From positions 111,774,004-111,838,003 of the forward strand of contig CP136064.1 of the NCBI GenBank assembly GCA_032622095.1: a DNA stretch of 64,000 nt, in the 5' to 3' direction. The stretch is from Siphonodentalium dalli (Eukaryota > Mollusca > Scaphopoda > Gadilida > Siphonodentaliidae). A model generated the notes under the pieces. It was not told where the DNA came from, searched no databases, and saw only the letters and a program-made list of their open reading frames with translations. Of the stretch, positions 34,355-46,178 are shown one piece after another. Position 1 is the first letter of the stretch, and every line of letters begins with the position of its first letter. The position numbers and the translations under genes were made by a program.

Positions 34355-34885
34355 TCGTAGATCGTGTCAAGAATATCTACTCTGGTTAACACCCGCAGAG
34401 ATCATATTCCACCAGTACAAAACCTGGCAACTTTTTGGAGTTTTGACATGGAAACTGATAAAGTCGAAAAAATTACGCGGGGAATGCATTTCTTAGTTAT
34501 AACCTGCTCCTTTATAATGTAATTCACTGTAGGGGAATTAAGGTCCCAACTTGCAATTGCAAGATTTAAGTGACTTTGTGAGCGATTTTGCTATGCGTCG
34601 CTCACAATTATGGAATTTCTCCTTGGTAATCAATTCAATGTTTATTGCGATATCGGCTCCCAAAAGTCACAGAAAATCATGCAATCTCGAGCTGGGACCA
34701 TCCCCTAATGTGAAGTAGATCATTGAGGAACAAAGAAATAATTTCCATGCCTTGTTTTCCAATGTTATTAAGTTCCCGGTCAGAACGGACCAGAGCATCA
34801 ACACGTTCCCAGGTTTTCTACGGTAGAATATGATCTCTATGGGCGTTAGCCAGAATTGAGATTCATGGCATGAACTAGAAAGGGC
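34355..34885. mobile_element. Long-TIR foldback MITE, copy B (empty-site reference)
   Basis: Left arm TAGATCGTGTCAAGAATATC, then GCAGAGATCATATTCCACCA; right arm GGTAGAATATGATCTCTATG, then GAGATTCATGGCATGAACTA. The arms are inverted over ~100 bp. It is the same family as 4667-6912 but with the core inverted (GTGAGCGATTTTGCTATGCG here against CGCATAGCAAACTCACC there). It lacks the ATGGGAGG element, giving the pre-insertion state GGGCGTTAGCCAGAA. Confidence 0.6.
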
Positions 34886-34889
34886 GACA

Positions 34890-36160
34890 CCGGAATTTTG
34901 GAATTAAACCTGGTCTGAATATGCGGAACGATTTTATTTAATCTGGAACATATGGTGGGGAATCCTAATTACTCCCAAAACAAATAATACATCAGTGTCG
35001 GCAATCACAAATTATAATCACATATCTTCTGATTGGGTCCGATCAAGCGTGTCACAATTCGTGGCTGATTGACAATCACGTAATATTTTGAAAGTAATAT
35101 GATCTTATGCCATTTGTTCCGACCGCGTATATATCTGCACGTCCTAAACATAACCCTCACAGACAGAATATTAAATGAGCTATTGGCTATTTCCTTTATA
35201 TTGTGTAAATCGTGTTTCATTTCTGAAAGTAGAGAGGTTTAGAAAACTCACGGTTTGCAGCTATACGACCATGTTTATAGCTATTCGTCATCGTAAAACT
35301 TCTGTCGGTCCAAAAATAACGACGACGATTCTGATTATTGAACACGATAATTCATGGATAATCGAAATCAGTGATATTATCTTTGTAAGATCTACCAGAT
35401 AAAAGCCTGCACTTGGTGGTTTGCGCTCCAACATATACCTAATCATATTCCCTTTTTAATTTCCCCCGGTATCGAAGTAAGTCGATAAATACCTGAACTA
35501 TACTTTCTACGAGCATTATATGCCACACAAAGACCCACTGAAGTCATACAAACAAACAAAACGTTTAACGCAGTGATTGGGTTCCAAACACAAAAAAACT
35601 CCAGCAATTTGCACGTCATGGAATAGAGAACACGCGGTCAGTGTTAATTTAATCCTGATATGGCAGAAATAAAGAACGTTTGTTTCATTTATGTGCGAAA
35701 AAATTGAAACAGCTGCAAGATGGCTATATGACCATGGAAAGTATTTTTTCAGAGCATTAGTATGAAGCCGGTATATCAATAGTTCGTGTATTTATCAACC
35801 TATCCAATACCTCATTCCAAATTACGTAGACATGATTTGGAAACTCGAATGAGCCATGTCCGTTTAAATAAGGCCAACTAAATTTAATTGCACAATGCGC
35901 ACGACAAGCTTCTACTAAATTTGCCAATTGAGGATAGTTGTCCGAGGCTTGAATAAATCAATAAACTAAACCAATGGCATGTTATTTCCTCCCATTAGGA
36001 TTTTCTCACACATTGTTTGGCTTTCAGGTCCAAAATACACGTTCAGAAGTGGGTGAAAATAAGAATATGCCAGTTTTAAGCATGCTACACACACACCCTT
36101 TATTATTACGACTTTAACTCCAATTCAATAAACTTATTCATCAAATCGCATCGCCTGATC
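34890..36160. other. Intron/non-coding, one dispersed repeat
   Basis: Nothing coding recognised. The tract at ~35630-35740 (TTAATCCTGATATGGCAGAA, GTTTGTTTCATTTATGTG) is a diverged copy of ~43095-43180. Confidence 0.4.
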
Positions 36161-36185
36161 TCTATAATTGCCTGGTCTCTATAAT

Positions 36186-37209
36186 GGACCTATCCGTACG
36201 TCCCGCCCACATGTAGACTGCATGGTTACTGTTACTACGCACCACAAGCCATCTCAATTTCATTATCTCTTCAGTGCTAAACTGGCTTCCGACGAGAAAG
36301 GACTGTGTTGTTAAACGCCATGTAACACGATAATATAGCTTCATTCTGAATATCACGATTTTCAAGACACCTTTGTGTGTATATATGCATCTTGTAAAAG
36401 TGACTGTCGTTAGATATAAACAAAAATAGAACCAGTTTTTAAACAAAAAACCATGTGTGATTGTTAGGCCACTTCCGATAACCAACAAAGATAGATGTTT
36501 AATTACGATGAATCAAACGGTGTAAATGAAGCCATTATGAAACTTCAATATCAAATAGCAAATTTAATATCGAAGCTATGCTAATGGTTCACACCTTGAT
36601 GAAATAAACGAAACGGAGGTGTACATGTGGTAATTAATCTATAATCCCTCTTTTGTCGAAATAAATATAACGATATCAGTTTACCATACCACGAGCGCCC
36701 TGAATGAACACTGGTGACATCAGGCCGGATGCAAAGGATTATCAAATAATGGCCTTTTAAAATTCCACATCCTATTTTGCCGTCAGTAAAGTACATTACA
36801 GAAAACGTCGACTATCATGGAGTCAGTTACATGTTGCCATGTCGAAATGTTGCTATGTTTGAAATCTGTTATATATAAATAACACTAGGATCCGAGTGTG
36901 GTCGTTGGCATTGTTTAATCCAGCGTAAACATATGTCTTAGTTACTTTTTTTATTTAGGAAACCGAACTAAAACATGTATAAATATCGTTCGACACCGGA
37001 CATGTTCCCCATGCCCATTTCAACACCATTGTAGCTTTTTAAGACATATTTTGCTCTTGTGTTCGTAAATTCCCTATAGCTTACAATGGTAGTTATGGAC
37101 CCGCTTGTGGTGCGATTCATATCACTAGGCAGGCGTATGTCGCTTCCGGGTTTAAGCTATCGTCTCATTGGCTATAATTGAAATTGGGGTGGTACCTACG
37201 GATAGGTCC
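36186..37209. mobile_element. 1.02-kb TIR element inserted in an 18-bp minisatellite
   Basis: Starts GGACCTATCCGTA (36186) and ends TACGGATAGGTCC (37209), a perfect 13-bp inverted repeat. It is flanked by units of TTGCCTGGTCTCTATAAT. The minisatellite phrase CTATAATTGCC is split as CTATAAT / ATTGCC, so only AT is duplicated. No transposase frame was recognised; a 108-codon minus frame at 36162-36488 has no motif. Confidence 0.6.
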
Positions 37210-37312
37210 ATTGCCTGGTCTCTATAATTGCCTGGTCTCTATAATTGCCTGTATAATTGCCTGGTCTCTATAATTGCCTGGTCTCTATAATTGCCTGGTC
37301 TCTATAATTTCA
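37210..37312. repeat. 18-bp minisatellite, about five units
   Basis: ATTGCCTGGTCTCTATAA repeats, with one shortened unit (GCCTGTATAATT). A further one and a half units lie at 36157-36185 on the other side of the inserted element. Confidence 0.85.
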
Positions 37313-37418
37313 TGCACAGGCTGGTATTTCTCGACAGGTGATTTCAATACTGGCCGTTAACTCGTTTGGGACATGATTCTTTTGAGAAAACATTACTCAC
37401 AGACGAGATTGTTTGCAG

Positions 37419-37945
37419 AAATGCTTACTTTTATATAATTTTATAGCAATTTATGCGTTTATTCAATGTTGAATCAGACCATGGGTAGATACCACCAAAT
37501 TGCGACCGGTTGCCATAGCAACCTATTTTCGGAAATTTATGTGTTTGGGGGCTGTAATTTCGCTATATGACGAAATGTTTGCGACATTTTGAATCAAATA
37601 TAAATAATTTCCGAAGATAAATGATCCAGGAATATTTTGCCAACATCTGGAACTAGCCTTTCTCGAAAATCACCCAACACCGACAGAGGGCGCCATTCAA
37701 AATGGCCACCAAAGCCCCGTTTTTCTAACGTTAAAATGCTTACTTTTATATAATTTTATAGCAATGTATGCGTTAATTTAATGCTGAGTCAGACTATTTG
37801 TCATGACAGAATTCTCCACGTGACAACTCATAATATATATATTGGTGATCATCCGTAGTCTATAAATCTTCCCAAAAATTTGGGTAGATACCACCAAATT
37901 GCGACCAGTTGACATGACAACCGATTTTCGGAAAATTAATGTAAT
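37419..37945. repeat. ~315-bp tandem duplication with indels
   Basis: ATGCTTACTTTTATATAATT occurs at 37420 and 37735. TGGGTAGATACCACCAAATT occurs at ~37481 and ~37880. The second copy has an extra ~80-bp insertion between these blocks. Confidence 0.75.
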
Positions 37946-37949
37946 GTAA

Positions 37950-38850
37950 TTAATTTCCAAAGAAATAGGATCCAGGAATATACTTAAATTGCCCCCGCTT
38001 CTTATTCCTTCCGCTGAAGGTGTCAAGATTGACCTGCCATGTTGATTGCCAACCGAAAACTTGTCTACGCGTCTACGACTTAGGCTACTGGGCGCCGCCA
38101 TTTTGGAACAATGACGTCACGAATCACGACACGCGACCCCCACGTGACGCCAAAAATATGTTACATCTGCGTGGACCCCTCGGCCTATATTGAATACATG
38201 TTAATGTGCGCAAAACATATATTTATAGAAGAATCATTCGCTGATAACAAGTGCATGAAGTGGGAAACGGATATATCCGTTTCCCGTCCTAAACGAGTTA
38301 ACAATTAACACAAAACGCATGCTGATTGGCAAACTGAAGTACCTAGCTTATACAATAAGTGTTCCGTGTTGCAAATCACACGCTTTCAAATTATAAGAGG
38401 GTCTGTATTTCCGTTTGTCTGCCAGTGCCTGCCTGTCAGACTTTCTACACATACCCCCCATATTTATTTATATGTACGTATGATAAGATATGTATAACTG
38501 ACTCCCTCTCTCTGACTGCAACTTTTTTATCGACTGTATAATCTTCTGCATATTGGGTTTGAAAGATATATATATACATCCGCAATGTGTTGATCGACAT
38601 AATGCTTTCACTGCATCTGCATGTTCTGTGCGTGTGTGTGTTAAACCATGAGCTTGTCAATATGCTGTATTTCAAACTGTTCAGACAAAGAACGACATTA
38701 GAATATACATGGACACTTTACTATGTAGTTGTAATTACTAAACGTAAAACAGAGTACCCTTCTCTCAATTAAGAAAACAAATGTCAACGATCGAATATTA
38801 ACCAAATGACAGTTTCTTACGGTTGATTTTATTCTTCTGAATTTTGTTGC
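37950..38850. other. Last intron of the TSP1 gene, no other feature seen
   Basis: Contains a GC-richer patch around 38090-38160 with two TGACGTCA-like sites, but no exon with usable splice sites that I can support. Confidence 0.35.
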
Positions 38851-38852
38851 AG

Positions 38853-38968
38853 CTTGTAACGAGATGGTTTACAGATGTACACCATCAGCGGAGTGTTCGT
38901 TTCCAATGGATCACTACTTCAGATGTACTGACGCCTCCACGATTTGTTGCTCTAAGACCTTGGGGTGA
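38853..38968 (+). CDS. Terminal Cys-rich exon with stop codon
   Basis: After acceptor TTTTGTTGCAG the phase-1 frame from exon 6 gives PCNEMVYRCTPSAECSFPMD, then HYFRCTDASTICCSKTLG, and TGA at 38966-38968. It has six Cys including a CC pair, a compact Cys-rich C-terminal domain that I do not recognise. It fits a secreted protein ending without a membrane anchor. The exon matches in phase and the 4.8-kb intron before it is plausible. The only doubt is whether additional exons lie in that intron. A candidate poly(A) signal follows at 39164. Confidence 0.8.
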
Positions 38969-39163
38969 CAAAACAGTCGGATATTAAGAAAGAAGTGAGT
39001 TATGTTCTCCCTCTCCTCGTGTTCACTATATGGCAAAATACAACCACCACGTCAGATGTAGATGCCATCAGATGGATTTGAAAGATTCGAAAGAATACCA
39101 TCAATAATATCACCACTACATAAATTAAAGGAGAAACAAAACACTCCCTGCCTCATGCCTTCG

Positions 39164-39169
39164 AATAAA
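39164..39169 (+). promoter_or_regulatory. Candidate polyadenylation signal AATAAA
   Basis: The first AATAAA downstream of the TGA at 38966 on the + strand, ~200 nt away, a normal 3' UTR length. A second AATAAA follows near 39520. Confidence 0.5.
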
Positions 39170-39680
39170 ATGATTCATATGTGTTTTCGTGGTACATGAC
39201 TGCTTTGAACCTTTGAATTTCAATTACAACGTGAGACACCAGGCTCCTTGTTTATGTAATTTGCATATGGGTCATTCGTGCCACACATGATCAAAGTCTT
39301 CTCCTCCAAAACCGTTCTGTAAGCTCTTTGTGAAATTATGTAAAACATAGACTTTGTCGATCCCTTCGAAGGAGGATTATTTCAAGCAGCTTGTAGAGAA
39401 CAGAGAACAGTGTGCTCATATAATCACTTACACGTATACATGAGGTGGTTTTGTGTCACCCTTGAAAATGGGAACAATGAGACATGTCCGAGGAAATATT
39501 GGCATACCCTGTAATCGAGGAATAAAAGAAATATGAAATATCACACAATCATTAATAATATGTTCGTTCATTAGCTCATCTCCGTCTACTAAGAAAGAAG
39601 TGAGTTGTGTTCTCTATCCCATTGCCTGGGAAATTTTTATGAAATTATGCATAGATGGCTATATATAATTATTGCACAAT

Positions 39681-39963
39681 TTAACACTTTCATAACTGCA
39701 GCTTCCTGATACTCTGCGAAAACCCTGTGTCAATGCATTCCCTTATGTATGTGAGTCTCCCACTGGGAGCCTCACAAATACATGTGTATAAGAGAATACA
39801 TTGACCTAACAATATTTACCTTGAATTCGTATGGCCAGTAAGCCAGTGCATTCTCGTATATATGCAAGGCTCTCTATGGGAGACTCGCACATATATAAGA
39901 GAATGCATTGGCATAAGATCTTGAATACAGCACGAGCGCAGCTCCCGCCATGAAAGGGTCAAG
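39681..39963. mobile_element. TTAA-type MITE, copy downstream of the TSP1 gene
   Basis: Left TTAACACTTTCATAACTGCA and right GCAGCTCCCGCCATGAAAGG plus GTCAA are inverted, with one TTAA mutated to TCAA. The interior contains CATTCTCGTATATATGCAAG and ATATATAAGAGAATGCATTG palindrome halves. Confidence 0.6.
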
Positions 39964-42540
39964 TGATAACAGTTGGAATGACAGAATATGTGTCTTCCAA
40001 AATAACGACAAATGCAATGGCACGAGTTATTGCATGATTGATTATTGTCAGATATCTGAAGGATAATTTGGTCCTCAATCCTCAACTGGAAATGCTAAAA
40101 TTTTAAATATTAAAGTCGATATAGAAATGAATAAATGGGCATACTGTTTATATAGACCAATCGATCGATCACTATATAAAAGGTAGATTATATATATACA
40201 TGTAGGTTAATTCACTTTGTTGCGTGTTATAATCTCAAATTGATGAAATAAATAAGGAAAACGTTATATAAATATAAGGAATTGCCGTAGTTTGGTGTAT
40301 TTTATTGCAAAGGATAATTCGTTGTGTTCGTTGTAGAACATTTGCATCAAAACTACATACAGTATATAACGGCATCGAATAAATTGCAACCACCAAGCAG
40401 GCGTCATATTAGTGTGACAACACGTAAAGCAAACATGGACATTGTGACATAATTAACCAATAACCATTTTCTACCAAGTGGCCCAATACTGACTCTCCTA
40501 GACGAAACACGTAAAGTGTAATTGGTCGTGTGTATATATTCCAACATTGGCCAGTGCACGGTCTGGGAACATTTATTTTCATTTTCCGATAGATAACAAG
40601 AAGTTCCACGTTTTGTTTCTGTGAAAACCACACCTGTTTCGAGGAATTTAACTGTGTTTCAAAAACTGTGTGAAAACAGTTCGCCCACATGATAGCCCTG
40701 CCAAGTCATTAGACAGCATTATTTTAAATCTAACAATAAACAAACGTATGATCGCGTGAAAAGTACCCTGATATGAGAACTTCCAAATTTAACTTCTAAA
40801 CCCGAACGATATTTTCAAAATTTCTGTTAGCCACACCACGACGATAAATTTGCTTTACAAATTAAGCACGCGTATCACATCGTAAGACTTCAATTACACC
40901 ACATGATGCCCATACATCAGTTGCACAACTGCATATATACATACATGCCGGTAGCATTACACCACATTTTAATAAATTTAAATAAATTTCAAAATATACT
41001 CCCGACGGCAACATTCAGGGGAGAGAAATCGGGAATATACATGCTCAAAGGTATACATGCAAATGTGGTTGGCCTGCACTGAATACAAAAAATAAATGTT
41101 ACGGATCCTTATTTATTATTTTTTATGCATGAACTTTCACAGCTTTGAACAAAATAAACAATCAAACCAGTAACGCCACATTTATCAGAAGCTACTGTAT
41201 GACATGCAGTTATGTCCCCATGAATTTGTTCAGCCTTGCTACATGTACAGCCCATGAAATAGTGTCTTACTGCATGTACATACATCAACGATCATCATAC
41301 ACATGTATATTTGTTGTGTTTTTTTAAATTTCAGGTCGGTCTATGATGCAGCGGCTTTGGACAGTTATGATATATTGATAATATAAAGATGATCAATAAA
41401 ATATCTCGATCAATGGACAGTATGTGTCTTAAATTTATGGGGTTTCCATACAGGAGTGGCCGTGCAGAGCATCTCAGATTTCCCTCTGGAAATTGCTCAC
41501 TTATATGGGTATATATATATATATACTAAAGTAAACAAAGGTCAGTTACTACGAATTGGGTTGAAGTTTCACTCGGTACAAGGATCACACTAATCTCTAA
41601 TGCACGAAATTCGACAACAGTTACTGTCTTATAGTTGTTTCTCAGTGGAAGTAAAAGTGCATTCGGATAATATAATTTCATCTCGAAGTATATACTAATT
41701 CTCATATAGTTAATATTTCTATCTAAACTGTCGTCTGCCATACTGGTGTTATGATTCGCCTGCCTGTGTATTGGTCCATACGCAATGTCTCTTGGTGAAC
41801 AGACAGGTCCGTTTATAAACTTCGGAAATCTTAACACGTAGTTACCTGGACCTATCTGCCATACTGCATGAACACCATACTGGCCCTGAAATATCGAAAA
41901 ATCCTACACCTGTGTGTCTTCGAATCAGCGTTCTTGTGATGTGTACGTGAATGGCAGCTAACCGTGAACTATCTGGAGCCGGCGAATAGAACACCGAGCA
42001 TAGACCAGGACGTGTTTGACCATGAACAACGTGACGTCACGCAATGTCCATACATTTAAATTCTCACTCGGGAGTCACTCCACACGAAATGCATAATGAA
42101 AATAACCCATCAATACCAATGTGTTGCCCCTTTTGAGCTGAATGTTCGGGCAAGTTGCCTACATTTCGCTTGGTACAATGTGAGTTTACCACTATTGTCA
42201 TGAAAGTGTGCCTACTTATGGGAACATGCCATCGTTTCAAGGTAGATATGGATATACAGAACATTGCGCGGTTATACTTGCTGTTATACCCTCGAAGGGC
42301 TAATGACCGGCGAACATGACGTCATGGTGCTCTGTTCATAGTTCGCAAATACGCGGATTCAAGTACATCCGGTACACGTTCAAGCACGCGCCGATTTGTA
42401 TGACTTCCTGTCAGAACCATTTTTTAAAATTTATTTCAACAACAACTTCTAACACCAATATACGATACACTGCACTGATACAATACTAACATTATTCAAA
42501 TTTTGGTGATGGCACAAATTAGGACTCTTGCTGCCCACGA
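39964..42540. other. Intergenic, nothing recognised
   Basis: Only spurious frames up to 103 codons, without motifs or splice context. A short (TA)n tract occurs near 41511-41525. Confidence 0.4.
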
Positions 42541-42546
42541 GTTGCT

Positions 42547-42547
<1 letters not shown>

Positions 42548-42620
<73 letters not shown>

Positions 42621-42668
42621 AGAGGGAGAGAAAGAAAGAAAGAAAGAGAGAGAGATAGAGAGAAAGAG
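42548..42668. repeat. (GA)n microsatellite
   Basis: Uninterrupted GA dinucleotides from 42548 to 42616, then imperfect GA/GAAA repeats to ~42668. The long Ser-Leu frames on the opposite strand are artefacts. Confidence 0.95.
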
Positions 42669-42814
42669 CGACGTATGTACGATGGTTTTGCCAAATAATC
42701 ATTCTTTGTAAATGCTTCAAGCGAGTTGACACCACAAAAGTACATCGGATCGTTGTTTATACCAGAAAACTATTCGATCAAACTCGTGTTGATGTTTTTA
42801 CCTGTTCAGACGGG

Positions 42815-42990
42815 GAACTTTACAGCTCGAGATTGCATGATTTTTGTGACATTTGCGAGTCGATAAAGCAATAAAAATTGAACATACTCCCTGCATGATT
42901 ATGAGTGATGGAAATCACAATCGGCTCTACAACCTCAACTAAATCATGCAATCTCGAGCGGGGACCTTCACATTCTATGAAATACATTAT
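42815..42990. repeat. Inverted repeat related to the long-TIR foldback family
   Basis: GGGGAACTTTACAGCTCGAG plus ATTGCATGAT on the left and AATCATGCAATCTCGAGCGG plus GGACCTTCA on the right are complementary. Copy B (34355-34885) contains the related AATCATGCAATCTCGAGCTG. Probably a shorter relative of that MITE. Confidence 0.55.
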
Positions 42991-43179
42991 TATAGTCACA
43001 TCGCTGTTTGCGCTCCAAAATACAACTTTGACCACGATGTTTGAGTCCCAAAACGATCAACAGCCATGTGCCCGGTATGGAACAGAAAAGACCGTTCCGT
43101 GTTAGTCTATTCCTGATATGATAGAATAAAGATCGTTTGTTTCACTTAATGTGAAAACATCTAGAAAATGGTTGTGACC

Positions 43180-43892
43180 ATATAACTATAGGCGACAGCA
43201 AAATTACAAGTCTTCTCCCGACACATCGCCTCACGACGATTCCTCGTACATAATCATCGACGACGCTGAGTCGACAACAAACCGATCGTCCTCCTGTAAA
43301 CAATAGAAATCACCGTCAGTACGATACGGGTGATAGTCAGTTCGAACATCGCCGCCGATTCAGATATCTTCCCTCTGGAAAGTCTTCATATATATGCAGC
43401 TACAGTTATCCAATTAGTACTGTGCGCTTGATAATCAATCAATCATAATTGTATTTCCCTCCTTCCATATCTTGCATGTAACTGGAGAGTTTCAAGAAAT
43501 AATATATGTAATATAGATGTACACATCACAATAATATAATGTAATGCGTCAAGAATATATTTTGTAAAATATGGGGTCATTGGGGTGTGTGTGACGGTAA
43601 CTGAGCGATAGCGTCTTATGTCGGCATATTGATGTGCTTAGAGAAGCAGTTTGGGCATAATTGATTGAGTATAATTTCGTTAATTTGACAAGTTTTGTCT
43701 TGTTTGTTGTGTTGAATAATGGTTTAAACAGTATTTATTCCATGAACAATACAACATAAATTACAACATATCAGAATATAACATCATGGACCGGATTCGA
43801 CATCAAGCGTGTGTGCTTATGTGAGTCGTTTCCTGGAATCAGTTTTTATCCATCCCACCCAGCGAGAGAGCGACTGTCTGATTTATATAATA
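43180..43892. other. Intergenic, nothing recognised
   Basis: No frame or repeat worth calling. The region ends at the CTAG border of Helitron-like array 2. Confidence 0.4.
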
Positions 43893-46178
43893 CTAGCCGA
43901 TGAGCCCGACGTTGTCCGGGCTATTCAAAAACCAAATTTCAAGTCGATAGCTCCACCCGTTTCCGAGATCTGGTCTGCGCATGCGCGAAGCTGGCGTCGC
44001 ACGGGCTGGGCGACCCGATAAAATTCGTATCCGGGGCAAGATACATTCACATACCAAATTTCAAGTCGATAGCTCCACCCGTTTCCGAGATCTGGTCTGC
44101 GCGAAGCTGGCGTCGCACGGGCTCGGCGACCCGATAAAATTCGTATACGGGGCAAGATACATTCACATACCAAATTTCAATTCGATAGCTTCACCCGTTT
44201 CCGAGATCTCGTCTGCAGTATTGTTCCCGTATATCTCTATGCAGTTGCTAATAACGTTGAATGGTAAACAAACGCTCTTTATAGCGATGCGTCAAAAACA
44301 AACGCTCATTAAATTATCACTTGATTAACCACCGCAGTGCCGTTTTTTTGTGACTGAGAGTGGAGAACGGGTGGTCTGAGCTTCTCCAAAACGCGACGCC
44401 GACGGTGTCCGTGGTATTTTACCTTTGGATAGGAAGTTTTGTCTCGATCGGTCAACCCGTTTTCGATTCTATAAAGGACACACAGACAGACAGAGGTCTT
44501 CGAAATATATATGAGATAGCCGTTGAGCCCGACGTTTTCCGGGCTATTCAAAAATCCAAATTTCAAGTCGATAGCTAGCTCTACCCGTTTCCGAGATCTG
44601 GTCTGCGCATGCGCGAAGCTGGCGTCGCACGGGCTCGGCGACCCGATAAAATTCGCATCCGGGGCAAGATACATTCACATACCAAATTTCAAGTCGATAG
44701 CTCCACCCGTTTCCGAGATCTCGTCTGCGCATGCGCGAAGCTGGCGTCGCACGGGCTCGGCGACCCGATAAAATTCGCATCCGGGGCAAGATACATTCAC
44801 ATACCAAATTTCAAGTCGATAGCTTCACCCGTTTCCGAGATCTCGTCTGCGCATGCGCGAAGCTGGCGTCGCACGGGCTAGGCGACCGGATAAAATTCGC
44901 ATCCGGGGCAAGATACATTCACATAGCAAATTTCAAGTCGATAGCTCCACCCGTTTCCGAGATCTCGTCTGCGCATGCGCGAAGCGGGAGCCGCATGGGC
45001 TCGCCAATACGACAACGTCCACCGCCTGGTCAAACTACACACACGTACCAAGTTTCGTCCCGATCGGTCGAGAATCGTAGATTTGTATCAATGACAGACA
45101 AACAGACAGACAGACAGAGGTCTTCAAAATATATATGAGACTAGCCGATGAGCCCGACGTTGTTCGGGCTATTCAAAAACCAAATTTCAAGTCGATAGCT
45201 CTACCCGTTTCCGAGATCTGGTCTGCGCATGCGCGAAGCTGTGGTCGCACTGGCTCGGCGACCCGATAAAATTCCTATCCGGAGCAAGATACATTCACAT
45301 AGCGAATTTCAAGTCGATAGCTCCACACGTTTCCGAGATATCGTCTGCGCATGCGCGAAGCGGGTGCCGCACGGGCTCGCTAATACGACGTTGACGACCG
45401 CCTGGTCAAACTACACACACGTACCAAGTTTCGTCTCGATCGGTCAACACGTTTTCGATTGTATAAATTGCAGACAGACATACAGACAGACAGACATACA
45501 AACAGAGGTCTTCAAAATATATATGAGACTAGCCAATGAGCCCGACGTTGTCCGGGCTATTCAAAAACCAAATTTCAAGTCGATAGCTCTACCCAGCCCG
45601 AAATTTCAAGTCGATAGCTCTACCCGTTTCCGAGATCTGGTCTGCGCATGCGCGAAGCTGGCATCGCGCGGACTCGGTGACCCGATAAAATTCGTATCCG
45701 GTGCAAGATACATTCACATACCATATTTCAAGTCGATAGCTCCACCCGTTTCCGAGATCTCGTCTGCGCATGCGCGAAGCTGGCGTCGCACGGGCTCGGC
45801 GACCCGATAAAATTCGTATCCGGGGCAAGATACATTCACCTAGCAAATTTCAAGTCGATAGCTCCACCCGTTTCCGAGATCTCGTCTGCGAATGCGCGAA
45901 GCTGGCGTCGCACGGGCTCGGCGACCCGAAAAAAATCGTATCCGGGGCAAGATACATTCACATAGCAAATTTCAATTCGATAGCTCCACCCGTTTCCGAG
46001 ATCTCGTCTGCGCATGCGCGAAGCGGGCGCCACACGGGCTCGCCAATACGACAACGTCGACCGCCTGGTCAAACTACAAACACTTACCAAGTTTCGTCCC
46101 GATCGGTCTAGAATCGTAGATTTGTATAAATGACAGACAAACATACAGACAAACAGACAAACAGACATATATATGAGA
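43893..46178 (-). mobile_element. Head-to-tail array of four Helitron-like modules (array 2)
   Basis: On the minus strand it begins TCTCATATATATGTCTG after an A and ends CATCGGCTAG before a T. A hairpin AGCCCGGACAACGTCGGGCT lies just before the 3' CTAG. Module junctions are at 44516/44517 (one base lost), 45140/45141 and 45528/45529, each reading CTAG|TCTCAT on the minus strand. Modules consist of a header, one to four ~122-bp units (CAAATTTCAAGTCGATAGCT ... CGGGGCAAGATACATTCACA), a variant last unit, and a CAGACAGACA-rich segment. No protein is encoded; frames up to 193 codons change frame every 122-bp unit. Confidence 0.75.
44560..45000. repeat. 122-bp tandem units inside Helitron-like array 2
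   Basis: GCATGCGCGAAGCTGGCGTC recurs at about 44607, 44729 and 44851, a strict 122-bp period with very few differences. Related units appear in array 1 at 13620-13870. Confidence 0.85.

Noticed and set aside
41320-41345. AAATTTCAG|GT as an additional exon acceptor of the TSP1 gene
   Set aside because: It lies beyond the stop codon and candidate poly(A) site, and the following frame has no recognisable content.
42449-42745. Ser-Leu-Ser-Leu rich minus-strand frames
   Set aside because: Translation of the (GA)n microsatellite.
43981-46111. Overlapping frames of 60-193 codons on both strands in the Helitron-like arrays (also 11393-13978)
   Set aside because: They come from GC-rich 122-bp and 618-bp repeats. 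The same peptide phrases (for example THTKFQVDSSTRFRD) recur once per unit and shift frame, and there are no domains or splice signals.
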